Shown: one piece after another, positions 51,201-62,805 of the stretch
Numbering within the stretch: the first letter of the stretch is position 1
Layout of the letters: each line of letters opens with the position of its first letter
NCBI GenBank assembly: GCA_943735955.1
Contig: OX030957.1
Span: 13,502,361-13,566,360 of the forward strand
Length of the DNA stretch: 64,000 nt
Source of the DNA: Piscicola geometra
Taxonomy: Eukaryota; Annelida; Clitellata; Hirudinida; Piscicolidae
Direction of reading: 5' to 3'
Translations under genes and position numbers: made by a program
Notes under the pieces: model-generated
What the model saw: the letters and a program-made list of their open reading frames with translations, nothing else
Database searches by the model: none
Told to the model about the DNA's origin: nothing

Positions 51201-52699
51201 TCCTTCGCATTACTATGCAACGATCTAAGACGTATTTGTTAGGCTGGATGGCAGATGTGGTGTGGTGGAAGTATTTGGTGTTGGTGGTTGTAGTGGTGGT
51301 GGTGGTAGTGATAGTGATGGTAGTAGTAGTTTTGGTTGTGGTAGTGATAGTGGTGGTAGTAGTAGTGTTGGTGGTGGTAGTGATAGTGGTGGTAGTAGTA
51401 GTGTTGGTGGTAGTAGTAGTGTTAGTGGTGGTAGTGATAGTGGTGGTAGTAGTAGTGTTGGTGGTGGTAGTGATAGTAGTGGTAGTAGTAGTGTTGTTGG
51501 TAGTAGTGATAGTGGTGGTGGTAGTAGTGTTGGTGGTGGTAGTGATAGTGGTGGTAGTAGTAGTGCTAGTTGTGGTAGTGATAGTGGTGGTAGTAGTAGT
51601 GTTGGTGGTGGTAGTAGTGATGGTGATGGTATTAGTGTGATGACAGCAGGGGTGGTTGTGTTGGTAGTGGTGGTTGTGTTGGTAGTGGTGGCAGTGGTAG
51701 TGTTGTTTGTGGTGGCTAAGGTTTTGGTGGTAGTAAGGGGGTATTTGGTGCTGGTGTTGGAAGAGATGGTAGTGGTAGTTGTGTTGGTGGTGTAGTGCTG
51801 GTGGTAGTTGTAGTCTGTGATAGAAGAGAGGGAGGTGGTGATGATGATTTTGGAAGTGATGTGAGGAATGGCAGAGAGAAGTTTGAAGAACAAGGTTGGA
51901 AGTAAAGATGTTCAAATAGATGCAACTTGAAGCTTTGGTTAGTTTTGATAAAAATGAAGATTAGTTTTTTAAAGTTATTAGAATATAAAAGTTCATCTTC
52001 AGACGCTTAAAATGAAAAATTAAATTCTGAAGCTTAACAATGACTCAAGTTCGAAATGTGTATTCAGTGCGAAATATATAAAAAGTAAAAATAATTATAA
52101 TTTTACTCCAATTTAACAAACATCACTTCTTCAATGATTCCCAACAGCTCTGACGACACTCACATCTTCACGCTGCAACTCCGCTTCGCTATTGGCCATC
52201 TGATCATCTCCCACCAGCCAAGCGGAACCAATCAATATGTGTGTGCTTGTGGCCACGTTTGTTGGAATAATCAATTAGGTTTCATATGTGTATATCGTTT
52301 GTTGGAATAATCAAGTAGGTTTCGTATGAGTATCGTAATAACTGAACCTCCTGGGTGATAGCGTGACCTTTAGAATTAGAATCGTTTAAAAGGAAGATGA
52401 GGGTTCAAGCATCTTGCAAATAAAGGGTCCTGGAATTTAGAGTTTTACGAAATAACAGGTTGCTTCTTGCACTACCCTATATTCCACGTATATTAGATTT
52501 CTTTCAGTTAGGATATTTTCGAAGCCATTATTAACAGCTATTCTAGTATATTCCAAATCAATTATAAAATTGTTTTTAACTTAAATGTAAAAGGGATTAA
52601 AAGGGATTAATAGCTTTTAAGTTAATTATATCTTCTGTTGCAGCTTACACAGAACGTAACTTTCAAAACTTGACCAGCAGTTGAGCCAAGAGGATTCAC
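48214..52699. other. FHOD-NK2 intergenic region
   Basis: No gene recognised. Holds acidic GA-rich sequence (48660-48900), a TATA-like gatataaaag at 49098 with no linked gene seen, and a GGT/AGT array (51285-51790). A short open segment at 48205-48282 ends in a cag/gtaacc donor-like site. Confidence 0.45.
51285..51790. repeat. GGT/AGT trinucleotide minisatellite
   Basis: Imperfect units such as ggtggtagtgatagt plus ggtggtagtagtagtgtt. Confidence 0.93.
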
Positions 52700-54212
52700 A
52701 TGGAGAAGTGGGAGAGAGAAGGCATGAACGGGAGGAGCAGTGATGCCCCGAAAAACAAGATGGACGCTGGAGAGTCCTTATCCGCAAATGGTTTCAAAAC
52801 TTTCATTGCTTTATGTTTTTTTTGAAGATTTTTTAACGCCTTCATCTCTGAAGATTGCCATCCTCAAATAATAAAGTCCTTTACTATGTTTTAAGCATAT
52901 CTTAAAAATTTTTTAGCAATTTTTTTTATTCAATATCTAGTCTAATGAATCCTCATTGATTTTGAATTGAAGCAAGCTTTTAAACCCATTCAAATTCCGA
53001 AAAAACGTTAGTTTTTTTCCCTTTATAGAAATGGAATACAACGAGTTTAGTGAAGAAGATGAAGAAGCTGTCAAAACCGAAGCTGGCAAAAAAGACTCAT
53101 TCATGATAACGTCGACCTCGAGTGACTTTTCCACTAAAGAATCTTCCAATTTTCCCGCACAAAAAGTTCATTGCACTTCTCCCCGCATCGGCTCCATCGA
53201 CTCCACAGAAGAACGAGCTCAAAACAAGAATGATCAGTTCGAAAAGGCTAATCCGACCAAGACGACAAAGTTTGCAGCTTTCGAGACTCCTTCAAACAAG
53301 CACCTCCGAACAACCACCCACACTGCAAACATCAAAAGTAAGAAAAAAAGACGCGTTCTCTTCTCGAAGGCTCAAACCGCTGAGTTGGAGAAAAGGTTCC
53401 GAGACCAAAGGTACGTGTCTGCCCCCGAGAGGGACCACCTGGCCAGGTCTCTCAAACTCACCCCCACTCAAATCAAAATCTGGTTCCAAAACCATCGCTA
53501 CAAACTCAAAAAAACTTGCCATGACGATGACTCGTGCGTCAACTCCAACATTCCACACTTCAATCCTAGAAACTTTGTTTTTGGAAGTGTGGAAAACAGG
53601 TCTGAGGCACCTGTTTCCGGCTTCAACAATCCTTACAGAGATGCTTCATATTTTCAACAGCATTATTTGCACACCACCCCCACCCACCTCAAACACCCAT
53701 CTTTCTCTTTCTACATCGATCCTCATTTGATCGGTAAATCATTCAAAGTATCGCCAAGAAAAGTTCCACTTCCCGATTTATTCAACCAAGAAACTGTTTC
53801 TCAAAAAACGAGACAGTATCCAGGTTATTCGAAGCCGCCTTTAGCGAAGAATGACTTGCAAAAGCCTGACTGGACCAATGCTCCAATAAACTTTTCTCAT
53901 CCTTTCGATCCTCAAGCCTCTAAACAACTTCCAAGCAGTGCTTCACACGACGAGGCTTCCACTCCTACGAAAGCATGGATTGACTTGCCTGCGAGTCCAA
54001 GCAACACTCAAACACCAGACACCACCAACTCATTCATGCAACCAAACATCCCTCTCACTTGCCCTTTCCCCTACTACTACCAGCCTCCTCTCAACAACAC
54101 ATCTCCGAACCATCTACCCTATTTCCAGCCTCGAAATTACGCCCAAAACAGTGGTTCTTTTTCTTCAGTGGACACCCCCCACGACTTTGCTTTTTATAAC
54201 AGTCGCTGGTAG
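52700..54212 (+). CDS. NK2-class homeobox gene, Nkx2.2/vnd-like
   Basis: Two coding exons, 52700-52790 and 53029-54212 (G|AA junction, donor gtttca, acceptor tttatag), give 424 residues. A second ATG at 53031 would give 393. The homeodomain (53340-53519, about residues 135-194) has L16, F20, W48, F49, N51 and R53. It also has Y54 (IWFQNHRYK), which defines the NK2 class and its CAAG-type target. [20 protein letters not shown] is closest to vertebrate NKX2-2 (FSKAQTYELERRFRQQRY). The N-terminus is acidic; the C-terminus is rich in proline, asparagine and serine. No clear TN/eh1 or NK2-SD motif was seen. A cag acceptor at 52642 suggests a 5' non-coding exon. The second NK2 gene follows 3 kb downstream on the same strand. 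Confidence 0.88.
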
Positions 54213-54279
54213 TTCTGTGTACAAAAGTAATTATAAGTTGAAATATGTATTTATAAGTTTTATGCGAAAAATAATTTCA

Positions 54280-54285
54280 AATAAA
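54280..54285 (+). terminator. AATAAA signal, first NK2 gene
   Basis: AATAAA is found 68 bp after the stop codon, in AU-rich 3' sequence. Confidence 0.55.
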
Positions 54286-57214
54286 TATTGTTAACACCAT
54301 TGTGAGAGCTCAAAGATTTGCGACGTAGTCTGAATTACTATGCAAGTTTGCTCGTACCCGATTAATTTATTATCTCTATAAAACCTTTTATTGGCCATAG
54401 CATTATCAAATTCATGGCCAGTCTTATCATATAATTTCTATTTTATCATTAACAACGAGTAATAATTGCATGCTTTTATTCTTTTTATATTTTTTACTTT
54501 TAACGATTAAAACTTAATTATGACAAAATATTATTTTAATTTATAAATACTGAAAATCTGTTTTTGAGTTATGAAAAAAATTTGAGCTGAGTAAGTTCTG
54601 GAATATTTGGGTTTCTTATTTGTCAAATGTGACGGCAAATAGCTTTATCTATTCATCGCATAATCATTTACGACTCGGTGAATTAATTTTCTACTTGCAG
54701 TTTGTATTATTATCATATTAAACAGTGGTATAAATATTTCCCCAAAAAAAGTCAACAATATTTTTTGTAATCCAGTTTATTAAAATATAAGTGAAAAAAT
54801 TCTCTATGATGGTGAGTCATGGCCACAAAAAGCACTAAAAGAGCACATTTTTAAAGGCACTTTCTGGTTGGCATTATCCTTTAAGTATACTCTAGAGCCA
54901 TGAGTTGAAGCTCAACTGATTGAGATCGAAAGACACCTCAAGCATGCTTCAGTGTCGCAATCTGCAGAGAGTTCTCCAACTTCTTGAAGACCTCCTTAGC
55001 GCCTTTCAAGTTAGATGTTCGAAAATTATCGTGATTCGCACTCAAGAGAGCTTTTGGATGCAAGAGCTTCTTGAAGGAAGTTATCTCAGAGGGCCGACTT
55101 CAAAGCGTCTATGACTTCTCGAAAGTCTCTTGTCGAGCTTGTAAATGTGAGATTGCTGACAAGCATCTTGATTGTGTATCTAAGAGGTAAGTGAATGAAA
55201 AAAATAGCTTTTACTGTTTCCATAAAATAATTATTGGAAATGCTTTAGAGCTACAGAACCTTAAACAATCTTATATTATATTTTAATATTCATATTAAAA
55301 CATTGAGTGAATTTTTTTTCGTAAAAAAACTGAATGTAGCATACTTTTTATATATTCTTTCATGATATATGAAAATTAAAAGTTTTCAAACTCTAAATTC
55401 TTCTATTGCTGAATCTTTAAGACAGATAATGCTTACCTGTATCTATTATATCGACACTTGAAACTTAAGATTGAAAAACAGCGTTTGCCTACCTCCCAAC
55501 TTAGAAAGTCCTCTTATTCATTTCAACTTGAAGTCACTTCAAATCTCCAAATAGTTGAGAAAAGAAAAGTTTAAATTTAGTATTTCAAATCACATTTTTT
55601 CTTTATTACACGCATACTATGAAACTATTTTTTCGCATTTTAGTTTTTTAAACTTGAGTCACTAAAAATATTTGATTCGCTGAAATGTTTGCAAGTCGAA
55701 ATTATTCACAGTGCATCAGTAATAAATCCAAAAAAATGTTTAATTTAGAATTTTAATGCTTATAAATAAATGATTTTGAGTTTTTTTAAATATTTTAAGC
55801 TAGCTTTTGAACAAATACATACAGACATAAATAAAATTTCTATACTGTATGGAAGCAAATTAACATTAATGTAACTAAGAATATCAGGCACTTTTATTGG
55901 TATATGATAAAGGTATGCGTGTGTGGTTCAAGAGGCAGCAGAAAATGTTTGCTCAGAGGGAAACTTTGGACCTGGGAGAACGTTCACCGCTGAAGCATAT
56001 GTACGCTTGTGAAGTTGCCATGATGATGATTGTGACGATGATTGTGATAATGATGATGATTCTGAAAAGATCAGGAGTGCTAGAACGATAATGTTTATAC
56101 TCGTGTTCACAATAATGACAGAATACTACCAGATATCCAAGCAGACTTTCAGCTACTAGACCATGTCATACTGTCCCCAAGATCGAAGATGTCCAATGGC
56201 TCCAACAAAAATGTATTGAAATAGAACAACCACTACTTGATCCGAGAATCATTTGCTTCAAATGTTATAAAAACAAAGTGAACATATTTATTTCATCCAC
56301 AGAAGTCTATCCGGATTAGTTCCTTCACTTTTCTTGTTCATCTTTACCCTGGAGATTTTTCGAAAACGCCTGTTTAATATAATTTCGTCATTATGTGGAC
56401 AATAAATAACTGTCACTGCTTGAAGAGCACTCAAGCTGATCAGTAAGAAAACGAGAGGAGAAACTTGTATGCATTAAATGCCAGTAAACTAACAAAATGT
56501 TATCGAAAAAGGGCTGGTTACAACTAGATAGACACAATTGGGGTTCAGAATGCTGGTGCTCATTGAGTTATGTGTCGTCATTAACAACATTGATACTTCT
56601 AATCAAATTAATTAATTCACAAGTGACAATGCTTCATTGTATCATCGATATTACCTTATACATTTAAACGCAGGTTTTCATCTTGATATAATATAGACAA
56701 TTTATGCATCAATGAAAGTTGAAGAAATTTATTAGAAATCAATTATATTAATAACTTTGTGAATATAATTTTTTAAACTTCCATTAAGGAAGTTATATTA
56801 AGCTTCTGACATCGCAAATACCTTAACTAAATGTATCGGGGATAGCAGGCGACAGTGCTGTTGAGGCGGCCTCGAGAGCGTACTTAAAGCTCCGGCCCTC
56901 TTCATATCTCGAGTTACATTTCCCATTTTAGAAATTCATCTTTTTAGAGTTTATTTGATTCTTATATTGTTTATCCATTCATAAGTTTAAAAAAGTTTCT
57001 CTTTAAATTTAATATTTTAAAAAATTATAAACGAACAAGAGTTAGAAACTAAGGCTTTATTATAAATCGTACAAAAATCATTATAATTTTCTTTTCATTT
57101 CATTTATGACCACAAAACTTCAAGGCAGGACGAACGAAGCATTTTGACAATTTTTGGAAAAGACGCAAAGTGATTACAAAGTCTTATCGACGCTGAGTTA
57201 AATATTTGTTCACA
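54286..57214. other. Interval between the two NK2 genes
   Basis: About 2.9 kb of AT-rich DNA with no recognised gene. By position it is a candidate regulatory region for either homeobox gene, but I see no defined element. Confidence 0.4.
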
Positions 57215-59257
57215 ATGCCAGACGGTAATTCTCCAATTTGATATTCTCTAAATTTCGTATCTAATTATATAAAATTACAACTATTTTCAAAATAGTATAA
57301 ACTCAAAAAAATTGTTTTCTTCAAAGACGACGCCCAAAACGAAGACAAGAAGACATTCATGGAGCTCGGGAAGTTAGAAAACGCTTGCGAAGCGGAAAAG
57401 TCTTTCGAAGGAGCCAGCAACTCTCTGTCTCATCCCTCTTCGCACTTTCCTCCCATGCTCTTCATCAACCAAGTTCCCAGCAGAACGTGTCTGCCCAGCC
57501 TCACCTCCAAGCTGCCCCCCATGGCTTCGTCCGATCAACTCTTCACGCAAACAAACCTTTTCAACAATTCCATGCAGACCTTCTCCTCTTATCCAAACCT
57601 CTCGCATTCCCTTCCCCACTCCTCTCTCACACATTCCAACCTTCTTTCCAACAACTTTTCAGTACCGCAATTTCTTTCCAACGACAACCAAGTTCCTACT
57701 ATTTTTCCACATGAGCGACTTAATTGGAATAACAACGCTCAACTCTCAAATCGAAACTGCTTTTCAAGTGATTTTCAGATATCAATACTTTGATTATAAT
57801 AATGATTATATTCATTACGGGTTTAAAAATTATAAATAGCTACACATAAAAAACGTAAAAGTTTCCTATAACCACCAGGTTGTAGAAAAGAAACTAAAAA
57901 TTTTATTTTTAAAATGTGCTCTTGGCAGCGTTTATTTCTTTTTCAAGAGTTTTCTCTAATAATTGGGGAAGGAATCGAACCCACGATCTAGAGCTATAGG
58001 CCGCTAGTCGTTAACCACGTATCAGCTATAATTACTTACATTTAAAAACTGTTTAATCATGTTTATATCAAAATAAATATTTAGACAAATAATCTTTTAA
58101 ACCTTAATCTCGGCAGTTTCGCACATAATCTCTGGCGACCCACAGCAACTGGCAGCTCCTTCTTCGAGCATTGGAATGCACCTTCCCAGCCACCTCAACA
58201 ACCACCTCAACAACCACCTCAACAACCACTTCAGCAACAATTTCAACAACCATCTCAACACCTCCATGCATTCATCTTCCATCATGGGCGACCCATCAAA
58301 AACTTTTTCGCCGATTAATCGGAGAAAAAGAAGAGTATTGTTCAATCAAAACCAGATTTATGAGTTAGAAAAAATATTCAAAAACCAAAAGTATCTTTCA
58401 GCGCCTGAACGCGACCAACTAGCTCAAGCCATCAACCTTTCGTCGACGCAGGTTAAAATATGGTTCCAAAACCACAGGTACAAGACCAAAAAGGGGGAAA
58501 AAGACGCCGTAAGATTTCTTCTTTTAATTAATATTAATTTTAAATATTTGGAATGAATTTTAGAATGATATTTTGCTTTTTATTTTAGGTAAAACCTGAG
58601 AAAATCTACAAGCAAGACGCACAGTTCGATGAGCAGTTTGCGAAGGCGGACCACAGCGATTCTTACAGCGGGCGAAAGAGCCGAAGCGACAACGGACACG
58701 AAAGCAACGAAGACAACGCCGACGACAGCGACGACATGAGGGTCACTGGTGGGGGACCGAGTGTGAGGATGATTAAAAGAGAGCCGTTCAAAAAAAGAAA
58801 TTTAGGAAACTTTCTCTCTCAGCAGTCAAACTTTTTCCCTAACGGCAACAACATCGAGGCCTCTTCTTCAAGCCTGCCAAACAACAACTTCTCAGACATT
58901 GTGTTGTCTGGAAGCCAGGCATACCCCCTGGAACTCCCTTCCAGCCACTACAGCACTTTCGTCCCTTTGACTTCGGACACAGCCAAGATGTGGATGCAAC
59001 TGTCCTCAAACGCCCTCGACAAACAAGAGCAACAAAACCAGCAACTGTTGTTGCAGTCGCTTGCTTGCTTGGAGCAGACCAAACAGCCCATGTCGACTAT
59101 CAACACTCTTACTAACTCGCTTTACCAACCATACTACGCTCCTTACTTGAACCAAACAAACAGCCTGCCCCCTAACGACCGCTACGAAATGAACTACATT
59201 TACCAAGCAGACCCAGCCCTTCCAATCGGTAACAAAGAGTGGAAAGAAGACTTATAA
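57215..59257 (+). CDS. NK2-class homeobox gene, Nkx2.1/scro-like
   Basis: Four exons (57215-57224, 57327-57767, 58117-58508, 58589-59257) join in phase to 503 residues. Exon 1 codes only MPD plus one base. The homeodomain (58320-58499, about residues 219-278) begins RRKRRVLF and contains [20 protein letters not shown] and [10 protein letters not shown], with Y54. The [12 protein letters not shown] block resembles NKX2-1 ([12 protein letters not shown]). Splicing of exons 2 and 3 creates FSISHII (residues 149-155), an eh1/TN-type Groucho-binding motif (FxIxxIL-like). Low-complexity HLNN repeats precede the homeodomain. A VRMIKREP segment offers a sumoylation consensus (IKRE). An intron cuts just after the homeodomain. 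Confidence 0.9.
57962..58030 (-). repeat. tRNA-like (SINE?) fragment
   Basis: On the minus strand the segment reads TGGTTAACGAC, then about 28 bases, then GTGGGTTCGATTCC. These are spaced like the D-arm and T-arm (A and B box) of a tRNA. The arms do not pair well enough for a functional tRNA, so a tRNA-derived SINE head or pseudogene is more likely. Confidence 0.35.
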
Positions 59258-59502
59258 TATTTACCGAATCTTCATTTTGCAATCATTCAGGCATAAAAAC
59301 GACAAACTTTTGAATTAATTCTCGATTTTCTGTCAATACAACGAGGTACACTTTGAACAACTACTTTTTATCATTTATCAGTCTACAATATTTACACATG
59401 TGTTTTGAAAATACTTCGAGATATCTACAATGGACATGGTTATAAAACACGAAAACGTATCTATAGGCTTTTACTTCTATTAAAATACCAATTAAAGTTT
59501 TA

Positions 59503-59508
59503 AATAAA
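59503..59508 (+). terminator. AATAAA signal, second NK2 gene
   Basis: AATAAA stands 246 bp after the stop and only about 35 bp before the edge of the inverted PTK7 segment. Confidence 0.45.
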
Positions 59509-59605
59509 AATATTATTTATGATATTCTATAGGCTTATAAGTTTTAATCACAAAAGCAGGGCGGTTATTTCACAATAAATCTGTTTCAAATCATTGAAGT
59601 TTCGC

Positions 59606-62600
59606 TTAGTTGTCAGTTCGAGGTTTTACTGTTTCGTAGGTTCGGTCATAGAGAGATAAGACAATGTCAGGAAACCTTAAATGGGGAAAATGTAAACGAT
59701 TTGTTAAGCTTTAAAAAATCAGAGTTTTTAAAGCATATAGAAATAAATAAAGTGAATTCGAAGTTCATAAATTCGCAAACCTCGGTCTGAGTCGAGGGTT
59801 CGGAAGGGTGCAGGACTGGATAAGTGTCCACATGTTTGCAGGGCAGTCTGAAAGTTGGTTGATTGGAAAAGACCTTACAGTGGTGGAAGAACGATTTGTA
59901 AAGCCCCCGGAATTGATTTTGTAAGTGCTGAAGTCGTTGATGAGAATGCTTTTGTTGTTCGGGATGGGACAGACGGGGAAGGAGAGTTGGTTTTCGTTGG
60001 AGTTCAATCCTTCCAGCACTTCCTCATTACTTTTCGTCGACAAGGGAGTCTCGCCTAGACTGTAAACCTCCCACACGAACACGCCATACGAGTACACGTC
60101 GCTTTCTCTGCTCTCCGTCGAGTCGAGGATCGCTTCGGGAGCCATCCAGCGCAGAGGAATCAGACGTCCACTCAGCATGAAGTAGTCAGCGGCGTAGACG
60201 TCCTTGCACAGGGCAGGATAGCTGACTTTGGCTTCCATCAGGGCTGCGTCGACGACGACGTTCCTGGCGGAGAGGTCCTTGTGCAGCACTCCCAAGTGGC
60301 TCAAGTGCTCCATGCCCAAGGCCACTTGACTGCACAAGGCGGAGAGTTGCTGCGAGGAAAGCCTCGGCAACAGGCCGTCTCTCGAGGCGAGCAGAAACTT
60401 CTTCAAGTCTCCCTGCACAACGTTGCAATGCTATTTTTGTTGTTGAAGACTTCAAAAATACGAGTATTTCATATTATATTAAAAATTTATTTATTTATTT
60501 TATATTCAAAAGACCTCCAACTCAATTTAAAAGAACCTTCTAACTATTATCGAATATTATTTGTTTCAAACTTTAAAAAGGTTTGAAACCTAAAAGGGCC
60601 ACAATTCCCTTTCTCACCCATTCGGTGTGTTCGAGCACGACGAAGAGCGGCTCCACCTCGACACACAGTCCCAGCAACTTCGCCACGTTCTTGTGCTCGC
60701 ATCTGCCCAGCAAGTTCATCTCCCTGAGGCACTGCTCTGCTGTAGATTCACTTTTAAGCAGGAAGGACTTCACCATGACAACCTCGTTGCCAGTGGTGTT
60801 GTTTTTGTAAAAGCTGTTTGTCATTCGGGCCTGGAATACATCTCCGTAGTGACTCTGGCCTGCATTGAAGGTTGCTGAAACTAAATCTGGGCACTGAGTG
60901 AACAGTTTCACAAGCTATGTTGAGTCTTCTAGAAATAAATACTAACGATTTTTTTTAATTAAAAAAGAAAAAAACAAGTTTGCAACCTAAAAGACTACTA
61001 ATTCTGATGTTATATCTCGAAAGGTAGAGGTTGTCAGGACTGATGTGCGGCAGGATGGTTTGGTGGAGGACGGGAGAGAAGAGGTTCAATTTGTTGGCGC
61101 CTCTGACGCTGGTGAGTGTGTTGTAGTCGTCGTGGTGGCTTCTTGTGTTGTAGTCGTCGTGGTGGCTTCTTGTGTTGTAGTCGTCGTGGTGGCTTCTTGT
61201 GTTGTAGGAGGAGGTGGAGACGGACGAAGAGATTTCGAGCTCCTTGCGAGGCACCAGACCGGCGCTTTCGTTGCCCGCGTGGTTCATGTCTCCTCCGTGG
61301 CCCTCCGTACCGTCTTGCAGGGAAGAAAGGTTTGGAGGGGGTGAACTGATGTACAAAGCAATCAATATTTTCACGACAATTTAAACAAAAACCGTTTTTA
61401 ATCTTCTTCTTGAGTTGTTTGGCCTTGGTGATTCGGACAGTGCAGTAGACAGTGAGGCCAATGACGAATGCCAGGTAGATGGCACCACAAGCCACCGATA
61501 TGGCTACAGTCTTGACCATGTGTGAGTGTGAAATCCTTTGTTTCTTCTCTTCGCTCGCCAGCTGCTGGAACGCCTCGATAGCTGGAGAATTGATTTCAGC
61601 TTTAATCTTTTTGATGCCTTTTTAAATATTAAGTTATGAAAATATTAAGCATGGCAATTTTAAAATAAGATAAAGTTTGTTTAATTTTCTAAACATTTGA
61701 TGAGCGTTCGTCTTACTGAAGACTTTCAAGAAGACGAAAGACTTCTCGCTGCCTCCGACATTTTCCGCCACACACACGTACTCGCCATGGTCTTCCATGT
61801 AAACCTCCTTCATCACCAGGCTGCCATTGCCGAGAACCTGGTAGGTTTCAACGAGGTCGATCATTTCACTGAGTTCACAAACTTTCAAAGCGAAATATTC
61901 TCAAGCAACTCGAATTGAAGTGACGATATGTCGATGCTTTTCGTCAAAAGAGCGAAACACAGAACTACAGATCCGTTCTGAGTGCATTGTGTGTTTGTGT
62001 GTATCTTGCAGTGTTTTTGTATTCAGCGTTAGTTGTTCATAACGATGGTTTTTAAAGATCGTAATGAAAAGGTGAGATGTGGGAACTTTGCAATTGTCCT
62101 CTTCTCTTCATGAATTTCCTTGACGCTTTAACAGATCTTTTCAAAAGATATACTTCACTAATCATGCTACTATTTAAGATTATCTTCATATACCACTCAG
62201 TAAAGAATGTATCAAAATTATTCAAAATATTGAACTTAAAAAAAGTAAAGCCTACTTTAATGCGTCCGTTGCCGTTAGGAGTGGGAAGAACAGCGTTGTT
62301 TTTGAACCAAGAAACGGTGGGTTGTGGGTCGCCGACGACGTAGCAGTGAAGCATCAGAGACTTGCCCTCCACGCCTGTCACGTTCCCCTCTGGCCTCACC
62401 TTGAAAGTCGGCTTCTCTGGCAAGGAATGGAATGGTTGGATCGATGGAAAACGACAACATTCAAGGAATTGAGCGAGTATCAAGCACTTGTGAAGGGTGT
62501 ATAACTTTCAGATAACCACAAGCCCGGCTCCCTTCCTGCCGACTCACGGTACACAGTGAGGACGATGGTGGCGTTGATGGCTCCTTGTTCGTTGGAGGCG

Positions 62601-62805
62601 GTGCACGTGTACTCTCCTTCGTCAGCCTTCGCCACCGCCGCAAAGAGCAACAAGCCGCCCCTGTCCGACGAGTGAGCAGGCAGCCCTTCTTCCCTGCTCC
62701 AGCGCATCGTCGCTCTGCTCGCTCCGTCCGCCCGGCAAAACAACTGCCCTTCCTTGCCCATCTCCAGTTGCGTGTTCCTCACTTCTGGACTGAATTTGAG
62801 GCGCT
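59606..62805 (-). CDS. PTK7: PTK7-like receptor pseudokinase, copy B (partial, runs off right edge)
   Basis: This is the inverted second copy of the PTK7 3' half. Exons on the minus strand, high to low: 62548-62805 (Ig6), 62256-62416 and 61717 to about 61881 (Ig7), 61393-61581 (transmembrane), 60987-61313 (juxtamembrane), 60618-60874 (N-lobe), 59781-60412 (C-lobe), 59606-59675 (end, TAA). Exon lengths equal those of copy A except the juxtamembrane exon, shorter by 54 bp (three rather than five 27-bp units). Reading frames and splice sites are intact. Substitutions include ATFNAGQ for ATFKAGQ, DAALMEA for DAALREA and CPANMW for CPVNMW. The pseudokinase hallmarks HKDLSARN and YPA are kept. Ig1-5 would lie right of the window. 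It could be a true paralogue or an assembly or haplotype artefact. Confidence 0.88.
61126..61206 (-). repeat. Coding 27-bp repeat, three units (PTK7 copy B)
   Basis: Same unit as 25831-25965 but three copies; the 54-bp difference keeps the frame. Confidence 0.96.

Noticed and set aside
55897..56091. 64-codon frame with WFKRQQKMF, considered as a transposase fragment
   Set aside because: Too short and ends in a methionine/isoleucine run from GATGAT repeats; no second diagnostic motif.
57962..58030. Functional tRNA gene on the minus strand
   Set aside because: A- and B-box-like sequences are present but acceptor and T stems do not pair; kept only as a tRNA-like repeat.
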